Shown here: piece after piece, positions 33,371 through 42,665 of the stretch
Position numbering within the stretch: position 1 is the stretch's first letter
Layout of the letters: each line of letters opens with the position of its first letter
Source of the DNA: Candidatus Altimarinota bacterium
Lineage (GTDB): Bacteria > Patescibacteriota > Gracilibacteria > BD1-5 > UBA6164
Assembly (NCBI GenBank): GCA_025210615.1
Contig: JAOARJ010000002.1
Coordinates: 248,001 to 312,000 of the forward strand
Direction of reading: 5' to 3'
DNA: 64,000 nt
Translations under genes and position numbers: made by a program
Notes under the pieces: model-generated
Database searches by the model: none
The model's input: only the letters and a program-made list of their open reading frames with translations
What the model was told of the DNA's origin: nothing

Positions 33371-33703
33371 CTATGGCAAGTATGGACGTATTAATTCATC
33401 CACTTCATCTTTTTCTTTAGAATGAACCATTATTTCTATATCCTCTGCCAAAACTTTACGACCATTTGGTAAAGTCTTGACGGGAATTGAAAAACTAGTA
33501 CCTCTTGAAGTAGTAAAAAAGATATTCTCAAGGGAAGACTTTTCCCCTCCAAAAACAAGTTTATCATTTTCTCTATAAATTTTTGTTGTCTCCGGAGGAG
33601 TCCCTGAAATAATTCCCCTAGAGTCTATTTTATTTTTAGGTTGTGAGGTTGTTACACAACCTGAAATAACCAAAACCATTACCACGAAAAAAACATTTTT
33701 CAC
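33371..33703 (-). CDS. Small lipoprotein, standard-code island B
   Basis: 110 residues. A lipoprotein signal (VVMVLVISGCVTTSQ; lipid Cys at about 16) precedes a soluble domain rich in charged residues (IEIMVHSKEKDEVDELIRPYLP at the end). No domain recognised. Start GTG at 33703 with a strong Shine-Dalgarno GGGAGGA. All seven glycines are GGN and there is no in-frame TGA, unlike host neighbours. It follows the gene at 33736 in one two-gene unit. Confidence 0.65.
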   Translation of the reverse strand: MKNVFFVVMVLVISGCVTTSQPKNKIDSRGIISGTPPETTKIYRENDKLVFGGEKSSLENIFFTTSRGTSFSIPVKTLPNGRKVLAEDIEIMVHSKEKDEVDELIRPYLP

Positions 33704-33735
33704 ACTAAAATCCTCCCAAAAAAATGTTAGAAATT

Positions 33736-34005
33736 TTATACAAATTTTCTACAAAACCCGCCAGCATGCAGGTTAAATAAATAAATAAATATTGAATCTA
33801 AAAAAGAATATTTGAATCCTTTTTTAGAAGAAATCCCTATTGTTATATCCATAATTATTACTGAATAAATTAACGGATATAAAAAAACAGTAGAGATTAA
33901 AAAAATCTTTAAAAAATCAATTACTAGGATTTTATCCCCTATAAAATACATCACAATAGGCATAACTATTATCATAATTAGCCTAAATATGTTAATATTT
34001 TTCAT
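33736..34005 (-). CDS. Small membrane protein, standard-code island B
   Basis: 89 residues with two to three hydrophobic stretches (FRLIMIIVMPIVMYFIG; FLKIFLISTVFLYPLIYSVIIM) and the end FNLHAGGFCRKFV. Starts at ATG 34005 behind GGGAGGA. No in-frame TGA; glycines are GGN. Function unknown. Together with 33371 it forms a two-gene foreign unit enclosed by terminators. Confidence 0.6.
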   Translation of the reverse strand: MKNINIFRLIMIIVMPIVMYFIGDKILVIDFLKIFLISTVFLYPLIYSVIIMDITIGISSKKGFKYSFLDSIFIYLFNLHAGGFCRKFV

Positions 34006-34089
34006 TATTCCTCCCAGAATATATTTTGTTTTTTGTTTTTGTAATATTATTTATAATATTTTTATTCTATAAGTCAAATTATATTAAGA

Positions 34090-35490
34090 TTATTTTTCTT
34101 TTATTATTAAAATTTTATTATCTGTCACAAAATTAAGTTTATTAACATTTTTTTGATTATTTGAATTATTTTGAAGAGTTTTTATAGCTTGTTTTGCTAT
34201 ATTTTTTGGAGCGAATAAAAATTCTTTAGTGTTATCATTTTCTAAAAAAACTTGCATTATTAAATCACGAGATTTATCAAGATTTATATCAACACTATGA
34301 AAAGGAACTATCAAATATCTATATAATCTTAGAGTTGCTCAATTATCTAAACTAGCCGCTCAAATATATATTTTTTGTCTTGTCCTGGCTGTAAAACCTA
34401 TATGCCAAAATCTTATATGATTTCTTTCTGTTATTGTTGCATTTTTATTTTGAAAAGCTAAATCATGCCTTTTTCAAAATAAATATTGGTCAGATACTGG
34501 CGCTATTTTTTTAAGAGTCAAATATGTATATTTCCACAAAGTCATTCATTCATCTGAAAAATTTACATTTTTTACCCATCAAACTTTTTCCATATTTTTT
34601 TCTAAATCATTTCAAATATAAACAACATTTGCTTTTTGAGCAACTTTTTTTGCTTCTTTATCTTCTGTTATATCTAGTTTATATTTTCATACTATATTTT
34701 CTAATTTATGATTTATTTGATAAATATCGTTATTAAAATCTTTATTTGATGGCCACACAAACACAAAAAACATAAAATATAAAAGCATTATATAAAAACT
34801 ACTCAAAATTATTACATAAAAACAAAAATATTTTATTATAAACGCAAAAAATTTCCTTTTACTATCAATAAGCATGAATTTTAATTTTGTTTTTTTCATT
34901 AGATAAACAAGCAATAATATTCATGCTATAATCAAAAATAAAATCACAAAATAATTATTAATTAAATTAATAACAGATTCATAATTATATCACAAAAAAT
35001 ATCAGATTAATATAAATTGTCCTATTCAAATTATACTTCATAAAAAATCATAAAGAAAAAATCTTCTGTATTCTATCTTAAAAATTCACGCTAAAAATGG
35101 CGTTACCCAAGAAAAAATTCAAAAAATTCTCGCTAAAAAAACGCTTTTGTCTCCATATTTATCAAAAACTTTTTTTCATCTAAAATATAATTTTAAAGTA
35201 AAAATCTTTTTATGCTCTTTAAACAATCTTTTTCAGAATTTTTTTCAAATCCAATAGCTAAAATTGTCTCATAAAATTACTCAAAAAAGTGCTATAAAAA
35301 ATACTGCATGAATATTTAAATTTCAAAATCAAGCTAAAATTCATCAGGCTAAAAAAAATATTTCTCAATAAATAAGTAAATTTAATCAAATTATCGCATC
35401 AAAAAATGAACCAAAAAATAAAATCAGATAAACAAAAAATTGGTTTATCTCCAAAAAAGATTGTACTAATGAGATAATTTCAGTATTCAT
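34090..35490 (-). CDS. DedA-family membrane protein fused to LssY C-terminal domain
   Basis: 466 residues. Residues 1-210 are DedA-like (EIFFLAGGILAGFG, GVILGDNFSYWIGKKFG, RILGIFSWVTPFLAGIFKI, DFLGSIIGIGQFILIGYFLG). After further hydrophobic segments (about 190-250), residues about 270-430 match the LssY C-terminal domain: ANVVYIGNDLEKN, VGWVKNV, PVSDQYLFGKRHDLAFQ, ERNHIRFWHIGF. DedA proteins act in membrane lipid transport; the LssY domain is of unknown role and is often fused to phospholipid enzymes. Many TGA glycines. Confidence 0.85.
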
Positions 35491-35562
35491 AAAATAATAA
35501 TTTGATTTTAATCTAAAAAAAAATAGAATAATCTAGACTTTAGTTTATAAAAATATTGAAAA

Positions 35563-36276
35563 ATGGCAAATGTTTCTTGTATAATTCCTGCTTATAATGA
35601 ATGAGAGAGAATAGAAAAAGTCTTAAAAATCGCATTAAATAATGATTTAATATCAGAAATTATAATAGTTAACGATGGTTCAACAGACAACACAAAAGAG
35701 GTAATAAGTAATTTTATTTCAAAAAATTCAGATAAATCAGAAAAAGTAAATTTTATTGATTTAGAAAAAAACTCTGGAAAAACAAATGCTGTAATAACTT
35801 GAATAAAAGCTAGTTCTAGCGATTATTTATTATTTTTAGATTCAGATTTAATAGGACTTGATAATAATGCTATAAATAATTTAATAAATCCAGTAATAGA
35901 CAAACAAGCCGATATTACTATAAGCATCAGACAAAATTCTTTGGAAATTTATAAAAAAATGTGACTAGATTTTGTTTCTTGAGAAAGAGTTTTTCATAAG
36001 AGTTTATTTACTGAAAAAGATTTTGAAGAATTATTAAAACTTCCTTGATTTGCTCTAGAAAGCTATTTAAATAATATAATTATTAATAAAAAATTAAGAA
36101 TCAAAACTGTATATTGGGATAAAGTTATCTCCCCTAGAAAATCTAGTAAATATTGATTCTGGGCTTGAGTTAAATGAGATTTTAATATGATTATAGAAAT
36201 AATAAAAACAATCTGATTTACAACAATTTTTAAACAAAATAAACAAATGTTAAAATTAAAAGTAAATAAAAAATAG
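35563..36276 (+). CDS. Family 2 glycosyltransferase
   Basis: 237 residues. SCIIPAYNEGERIEKVL, IIIVNDGSTDNTKEV and the metal-binding LLFLDSDLIGLD are the GT-A signature of family 2 enzymes. A C-terminal amphipathic region lacks clear membrane helices. It may add sugars to a lipid or surface glycan. It is followed by a strong terminator. Confidence 0.88.
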
Positions 36277-36300
36277 CTAATTAATACTAGCTATTTTTAA
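36267..36300. terminator. Bidirectional hairpin terminator
   Basis: AAAAATAGCTA, loop, TAGCTATTTTT between two convergent genes (GT2 and Bax inhibitor-1 family). Confidence 0.8.
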
Positions 36301-36315
36301 AATTTATATTTATTA

Positions 36316-36990
36316 TTATTCATTAAATCCAGCTAATGACAGTAGAATATAAAATAAATTTACAAATAAATTAATGAAATCTAAGTATAAATTTATCCCT
36401 GCTTCTATAGCATTTTCATATCATCAATTTTTTATTTGTTGCATATCATAAGCTGTAAATCCTGCAAAAATTATTACAGCAACACAAGAAATAATAAAAC
36501 TTACTATACTTGAAAAGAAAAATAAATTAATTAATCATGCTATAATAATAACTATTAATGCTGCTGATAATATTCATCATAAAGATGTTAAATCTTTTTT
36601 TGTAGTCCAACCTAAAACTCACATAACCATAAATAATCAAGCTGATGCCATAAATGCTTGGATTGCTATATCTAAAATAGCACTGGAAGCCAAACTCATC
36701 ATTAAAATTGGGTATAATGTTAGCCCACTTAACATTGTAAAAGTTATGAATAATAATACATTCAGTCATTGGATTTTAGACCATTTTTTAACTGTAAAAT
36801 ATAAAATTAGTTTTAAAATTAATGCTCAAATTATCATAGCAACAAAAGGAACATAAGGAGAAATAAGCATTCATAAGTATGCTCCCGCGCTAGCAAAAAC
36901 TAATCATAAAGCCATGAATGCTAAAGCTCAATTTAAAACTCAACCAGCAGTTTTTACCTCCATAGTTTTTGGATTTATTATATTTTCCAT
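36316..36990 (-). CDS. Bax inhibitor-1 family membrane protein (YccA/YbhL-like)
   Basis: 224 residues with seven hydrophobic segments. NGALAFMALGLVFASAGAYLG, AIQAFMASAGLFMVMGVLGWTTKKDLTSLGGILSAAL, and the C-terminal IFAGFTAYDMQQIKN..LYLDFINLFVNLFYILL match the BI-1 (UPF0005) pattern, including the DxQ-like loop and LYLDFINLF block. Likely a Ca2+-leak or membrane-protease-modulating protein. Confidence 0.9.
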
Positions 36991-37043
36991 ATCTATTTAA
37001 AAATTATTATTAAATTTATATTCACCTCTAATATTCTATTTTT

Positions 37044-39077
37044 TTATTTTATTAAGTCAAAAAATTCTTCTAAACTTAAAATTTCTACTCATAGTTTTTC
37101 AGCTTTTTGAATTTTGCTTCCCGCTTTTTCTCAAGCAAGTAAATAATCAAGTTTTCAGCTTACACTAGAAAAGAACTCTCAACCGTTTTCTTCAATAATT
37201 TTCACTAATTCATCTCTTTTATAATTATCAAAACTTCAAGTTACACAAAACTTTTTATCAAGTAATTTTGCGTTATTATTGTTATTTTTATCAGGAAATT
37301 CAATATTTAATTTAGAAATTAATTTTTCCAAAAATTCTTCATTATCTGGATTATGAAAAAAGTTTACTATATTTTTCGCTATTTCTGGTCAAACATCATT
37401 TAATTCAAGCAAATCTTCAATATTATAATTAAAGTTAATTATATCATCAGCGACCTTAAATAATTTTGCAACTTCTCTGGCTGTAACCTTTCAAACTCAA
37501 GAAATTCAAAGCGTCGTAATAAAAGTATTAACTCCTATATTTTTCGCATTCTCAATAGCTTCTAATAAATTATTTACACTTTTTTCTTGAAATCATTCTA
37601 AAGCTAAAATTTCTTCTTTTTTATCTTTTAAATTAAAAATACTAGGCAAATCTGTTATCAATTTTTCTTCCAAAAATTTTTCTACTATGGCAGGACCAAA
37701 TCAATCAATATTAAGACCAGTTTTACCTATTTGATAGGCCAAATTTTGCATAGTTTTTGCAGGACATTTTGGGTTATCACAATAATATCTTACTTTATCT
37801 TCATCTTTTTTTACTTTTGTATCACAAATAGGGCATTTTTCTGGCGGCAAAATCTCTTTTTCTTCTCAAGTTCTTCCTTCTGTAATCACACTTACAACTT
37901 CAGGAATCACCTCTCAAGCCCTTCTAATAAACACATTATCACCAATTTTTATATCCTTATTTTTTACCTCGTCATAGTTATGTAAAGTCGCTCTTTTGAC
38001 AATAACTCAGCCGATATTCACAGATTCTAAATTGGCTACAGGAGTAATAGTCCCTGTTCTTCAAACACTTTCTTCAATACTTAAAATTTTTGTCGTTAAT
38101 AATTCAGCCGGAAATTTATAACTAGTTGCATATCTAGGATGATGTCCTGTAAATCAAATTTCACGCCAAAGCGAAATATTATCTAATTTTAAAACTAACC
38201 CATCTATCTCAAAATCAAGATTTAAATCAGATTTTTTCTCTTGAATATCCAAAATAATTTCAGTTATTTTTTCTATATTTTCACCGTACTCAAAAAATGG
38301 AGAAACACTAAAACCAGTATTTTCTAAATGTGTTATCAAATCTCTATAACTTGCTTCTTCCTCTTCAAAATTAGGCACATCATAAGCAAAGAAAAATAAT
38401 TTTCTATCCCTTGTAATATTAATATTTTTTTGTCTAAGACTTCAGCTCGCTGCATTTCTTGGATTTGAAAAAAGTGCTTCTGAATTTTTTAATCTTTCTT
38501 CATTAACTTTTTTGAAAATACTTTTCAACATTACAACTTCTCCCCTAACTTCAAGTCTATTTTTATAATCAATTTTTTTAGGAATATTCTCTATTTGCCT
38601 TACATTCTCTGTTACATCTTCTCACTGCAATCAGTTTCCTCTAGTTATAGCTTGAATAAAATTTCATTTTTCATAAATTAACTCTATTCATAACCCATCG
38701 AATTTATATTCTACATTATAAGATAAATTTATATCACGTTTTAGAATATTTTTTATTTTCTTATCAAAATCAGTTAAATCTTCAGCGTTATAAGTATTAT
38801 CTAAGCTTAACATAGGCTTTGAATGAGGTACTTTTTCAAAAGTAGACTCAACTAAATCCGCTCAAATATTGCTAGAAATTTTTTCTAAATCATATTTTTC
38901 TTCTAAAAAATTTAACTTCTTTAATAAAATATCATATTCAAAATCAGAAATAATAGGATTTTCTTTATTATAATACAAATTATCGTGATATAAAATAATT
39001 TCTTGTAAGTTTTTCGTTTCTTCTAGCGTAATCTTATTTTCATTTTTATTTAAGAAATACTTTGATTTATCTAGCAT
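37044..39077 (-). CDS. ligA: NAD-dependent DNA ligase
   Basis: 677 residues. Domain order is normal: Ia ([20 protein letters not shown]), adenylation domain with the active-site KFDGLGIE (Lys about 128), OB-fold region ([15 protein letters not shown]), a four-cysteine zinc finger ([18 protein letters not shown]), HhH repeats ([14 protein letters not shown]) and a C-terminal BRCT domain ([42 protein letters not shown]). It seals nicks in replication and repair. Confidence 0.96.
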
Positions 39078-39133
39078 TTTTTATTTATTAAGAATATTTT
39101 TAGTATATTAATAATTTTTTTATATTTCTCAAG

Positions 39134-39205
39134 TTATAATTTATTTAAGTTTTCTATAACGAGAAAGAGAGTGATTTTATCAAACGATAAGTCACTCTCT
39201 TTCAT
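39134..39205 (-). other. Tiny open frame behind Shine-Dalgarno inside terminator (island C remnant)
   Basis: On the minus strand AAGGAGG lies nine bases before an ATG (39205) that opens 23 codons (MKESDLSFDK..). The frame runs through the hairpin at 39163. This is probably the start of a lost downstream donor gene, or chance, rather than a real peptide. Confidence 0.25.
39163..39203. terminator. Strong hairpin bordering island C
   Basis: A perfect 12-bp stem GAAAGAGAGTGA / TCACTCTCTTTC with a 17-base loop separates ligA from the foreign gene at 39232. Confidence 0.75.
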
Positions 39206-39231
39206 AAAGTCAGTCCTCCTTAACCGGCATT

Positions 39232-39651
39232 TTAAATCTTCTTAAAAAAGATTTGATAGCTTCCCTGTACAAGTATAAGCGCGGTGATAGAAATTCCGGA
39301 TGACCAAAGTATTGTCATCAAGTAACTATCTATCGGCAATGCGCCAGCCTTGAGACAAGCAAGAACAGCTGCTACTAACAATACCAAGTCAAAGCCCCAA
39401 TGCCATTCAGAGACCGGACGCCCCCAGAATCTACATTCCAGATAATATTGTACGGCAAACCAAAAGCCAACACAGCAACCTGCGATAATGAGTCCTTCAG
39501 GATATGAAAAGAACTTTACTGTTTTTTCCAAAATAGGAATATTAACATACTTAATTAAGCGAACTATTAATTCTCTAAGACTAAATATCCCCATACCGAT
39601 AGAGGCGTTTACCCCTATAATAGCAAAAAACTTTGTGACGTTGAAAATCAT
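39232..39651 (-). CDS. Small multi-pass membrane protein, standard-code island C
   Basis: 139 residues with about four hydrophobic segments (FFAIIGVNASIGMGIF; GLIIAGCCVGFWFAVQYYL; FDLVLLVAAVLACLKAG; LMTILWSSGISITALILV). ATG at 39651 is chosen because the Shine-Dalgarno AAGGAGG lies five bases before it; a GTG two codons earlier overlaps that motif. All 11 glycines are GGN and there is no in-frame TGA; G+C and Trp content exceed the surroundings. Function unknown. Likely transferred from a standard-code bacterium. Confidence 0.65.
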   Translation of the reverse strand: MIFNVTKFFAIIGVNASIGMGIFSLRELIVRLIKYVNIPILEKTVKFFSYPEGLIIAGCCVGFWFAVQYYLECRFWGRPVSEWHWGFDLVLLVAAVLACLKAGALPIDSYLMTILWSSGISITALILVQGSYQIFFKKI

Positions 39652-39744
39652 AAACACCTCCTTGGTTTAAAATGGTTTTCAAGCCATATATATTATACTA
39701 TATTTCTTTAAAAAATCAAAAAATCTTAATTAATAAAAAATAAA

Positions 39745-39773
39745 TTACCAGAAAAATCATTTTTCAATATAAT
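39745..39773 (+). promoter_or_regulatory. Candidate promoter
   Basis: TTACCA, 17-bp spacer, TATAAT (39768-39773), about 29 bp before the AGOG gene. Confidence 0.5.
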
Positions 39774-39801
39774 AAGAATAATTAATAAAAAATTTAAAAT
39801 T

Positions 39802-40485
39802 ATGCAAGAATTATTAAATAAATTTAAAAATATTAGTTTAGAAGATATTATCGCATTAGAAAATTCTGACAGGCAGTTTATCGCTATAAAAAATATTTAT
39901 GAAAAAAATAAAAATATTAGTATAAATAATTATTTATCATTAGTTATTGCAAACGCCCTTCTTGCTTACCAACTTTCTTGAACTGGTGAAGATTATTGGG
40001 AAGAATTTAGTAGTTTTGTAATAAATTATGACTTTTCTAATAAATTAAATATAAAATTATTTTTTGATGATTTTTTATGAGTTTGTGCTTGTAATAAACG
40101 TTTAATCAATATGAAAAAAATTAGAATAAATAAAATAAATGACTTTTTAGAAATTTTTACTTGAAAAGAAGAGTTTTTTTATAATAATATGGATAAGATG
40201 TGAGAATGCTTAGCTGATAAAATGAAACAAAAAAATACTGATAAAACTATTGTATTTGCTATAAAAATGTTTTGATATGCTGGAAGAAATATTTGGTGAT
40301 TTAAAGCTTTTCCATATAATATTTCTATTCCGATAGATTCTAGAATTACTAAAATATATAACAAATACAATAAAGACAGCTCTCTAAATATAAATAGTTT
40401 TTATAAGATTTTGAGTGAGAAATTAGGAGTTTCTCCTTTGCATTTAGATAGTTTATTATGGATAAATTCTGATAAATTAATATAA
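39802..40485 (+). CDS. AGOG-type 8-oxoguanine DNA glycosylase/lyase
   Basis: 227 residues. LALAYQ-like LLAYQLSGTGEDYWEEFSSFV (HhH-glycosylase opening), then DKTIVFAIKMFGYAGRNIWG with the candidate catalytic Lys in FAIKM, and FPYNISIPIDSRITKIY with the catalytic Asp in PIDSR. These match AGOG enzymes, known mainly from archaea. They remove 8-oxoguanine and cut the strand. It forms a tight plus-strand cluster with the glycosyltransferase 5 bp downstream. Family assignment is by motif recall and should be confirmed. Confidence 0.7.
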
Positions 40486-40490
40486 TTTTT

Positions 40491-41546
40491 ATGAAAAGAA
40501 AAAAATTTTTAATCATAACAGACGCGTGGAAACCTCAAGTTTCTGGTGTTATTACCGTGCTTGAAAAATTGATTTCTTGAATAAAAAAACTATGAAATGA
40601 AGTTATTGTTATTAATCCAACAATGTTTACTACAATGCCACTTCCAACTTATAAAGAAATAGAACTAGCTGTTTTTCCAAATGCAAAAATAAAAAAAATA
40701 ATATCTGAAGAAAAGCCAGATTATATTCATATTGCAACTGAATGAACTCTTTGAATAGCTTGAATTATGGTGTGTAAACAATTATGATATAAATATACAA
40801 CTGCTTATCATACAAAACTACCAGAATATGTAAATTTAAGAACGAAAATTCCTGTAAAATGGTGAGATAAAGCAATGAAATACTTCCACAAAAAATCAAG
40901 TAGAGTTCTAGTAAGTACTTATACAATGAAAAAAGAATTGGAAGAAAAATGATTTAAAAATTTAAGAGTTTATCCACTTTGAGTTGATACGAAAAAATTT
41001 AAACATAAACAAAAAATCTGTTTAAATTTACCAAAACCTGTTTTTTGTTATATGTGAAGAGTTGCTATTGAAAAAAGCATTGAAGATTTTTTAAAACTAG
41101 ATTTACCATGAAGTAAATTAATAATCTGAGATGGTCCTCAAAGAGAAGAATTAGAAAAAAAATATCCAGAAGCTAACTTTGTATGATATAAAAAATGACA
41201 AGAATTAGTAAATTTATTATCAGCCAGTGATGTTTTTGTATTTCCCTCTAAAACAGATACATTTGGATTGGTTATATTAGAAGCTATGGCTTGTTGACTC
41301 CCTGTTGCAGCTTATAATGTTTTATGACCAAAAGATATTATTACAAATTGATATGACTGATATACTTGAGAAGATTTACAAAAATGCGCTCTAGAGTGTC
41401 TAAAAATAGAAAAAAATAATCCCCTAAAAACAGCAAATAATTATAGCTGGGATAATATGGTAAAAAGATTTATAGCTTATCAAGTAATTAATAAAAAGAA
41501 AAAATGCAAGAAATCATTGATCCACAAACTCTTAAACTTATCCTAA
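40491..41546 (+). CDS. Family 1 (GT4) glycosyltransferase
   Basis: 351 residues. ITDAWKPQVSGVITVLEKLI at the N-terminus, FCYMGRVAIEKSIEDFL in the middle, and VFVFPSKTDTFGLVILEAMACGLPVAAY with the EX7E motif near the C-terminus define GT4. The N-terminal pattern resembles enzymes that act on diacylglycerol. Its last 43 bp overlap the start of the DedA gene at 41504, implying translational coupling and a role in membrane glycolipid metabolism. Confidence 0.9.
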
Positions 41547-42124
41547 AACATTGATATTTAGTAATGTTTTGACTGATGGTGCTTGAATGACCTATAATTA
41601 CTTTTATAGGTGCTTTAATCGCCGCCACGACTTGAGCATTTAATATTGTTATAGTGATTATTTTATGAATTTTATGAGATATCGTCTGAGATTGAATTTA
41701 TTATACCATTTGAAAAACTTGAAATATAAAATCTTTTGAAAAGAAAAAAAAGCAATCAAAAATGCTTATGGCTTTAGAAAAATTTATCCATGTTCATCCA
41801 TTTAAAAGCTTGGTGCTGATAAAATATACTCCGTATATGCAGCCACCTTGACTTATGTTTGTTGGTTTTAGTAAATTTCCGCTGAAAAAATATATAACTT
41901 ATTCTTCACTTTTATCGCTTCCTTGAAGTATAATTTTTTGACTAACTGGATTTTTCGCGTGAGATTCTGTGATAAAACTTCTTCCTATTTTAGAAAGTCC
42001 TTGGCTTGCTATTCCTTTTGTTATAATTATTATTTGAGTTGTATTTTTCTGATTTAAAAAAATGCAAAATGTGATTATAAATAATGTTGATTTAGAAAAT
42101 TGAGAGAAAAAAGAAGAAAAATAA
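41504..42124 (+). CDS. DedA family membrane protein
   Basis: 206 residues, about five hydrophobic segments. MVLEGPIITFIGALIAATTGAFN, GILGDIVGDGIYYTIGK, IKYTPYMQPPGLMFVGFSKFPLKKY and SLPGSIIFGLTGFFAG fit the DedA (SNARE-associated Golgi) signature. Some members flip undecaprenyl phosphate or phosphatidylethanolamine. It overlaps the glycosyltransferase gene before it. The window has a second DedA in the fusion at 34090. Confidence 0.85.
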
Positions 42125-42125
42125 T

Positions 42126-42511
42126 TTATATCCATTCTGACATTTGTGTTCTGTTAATTTTAGGTTTTCTTTTTAGTTTTTGTTTTCTTGGTAATTCATT
42201 AAGTTTACTAAAATAGGGATTTTCATCTACTAATTCATCATATTTATCTCAAGTATATCAATCTTCTGTATCTATAATTAAAAGGATCTCAGTTTTTATT
42301 TTATGCGTTCTTGAAATTACTTCTTTAACTTCTAAAAAATCAGTATCTCTTGATAAAAATAATGTTACGCAAACAAAAACTCTCATATATTCAACAATAT
42401 CTCATATTTCTTTATTTTTTTTCCATATAAAACAAGATCCTCTAATAATTGTTTTTCTATTCAGTGTAACTCTATAATTTCACTAAAAAATGTTGATAAT
42501 TGTTGATTCAT
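42126..42511 (-). pseudogene. Hypothetical protein broken by a frameshift at an A8 run
   Basis: Two frames abut. From ATG 42511: MNQQLSTFFSEIIELHGIEK..LVLYGKK, ending at TAA 42365. From about 42425 to TAA 42126, in another frame: NKEIGDIVEYMRVFVCVTLFLSRDTDFLEVKEVI...TQMSEWI (an internal ATG at 42386 could start an 86-residue product). The switch lies at eight A residues; a ninth A would fuse the two into one protein of about 128 residues. It may be a sequencing error, a pseudogene or transcriptional slippage. The LSRDTDF segment recalls NYN/PIN-like proteins, but weakly. Confidence 0.5.
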
Positions 42512-42665
42512 TGCTTTATTTTATTTAATTTTAAGAGATTACTATAACTAATTGAGAATAAAAATCAAGAATAATTAATTTTTTACTAATTTTGATAACT
42601 AAAAATTTACAAAAAAATATTTTTACATATAATGAAAAGGTTATATTTTAAAATCCCAAAAAACA

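Noticed and set aside
34524-34914. Plus- and minus-strand frames of about 70 codons
   Set aside because: Minus pieces belong to the DedA-LssY gene; the plus frame is its shadow.
33294-39670. Islands B and C as one mobile element with shared ends
   Set aside because: Their borders share no terminal inverted or direct repeats and no transposase or integrase is encoded; they are treated as independent acquisitions.
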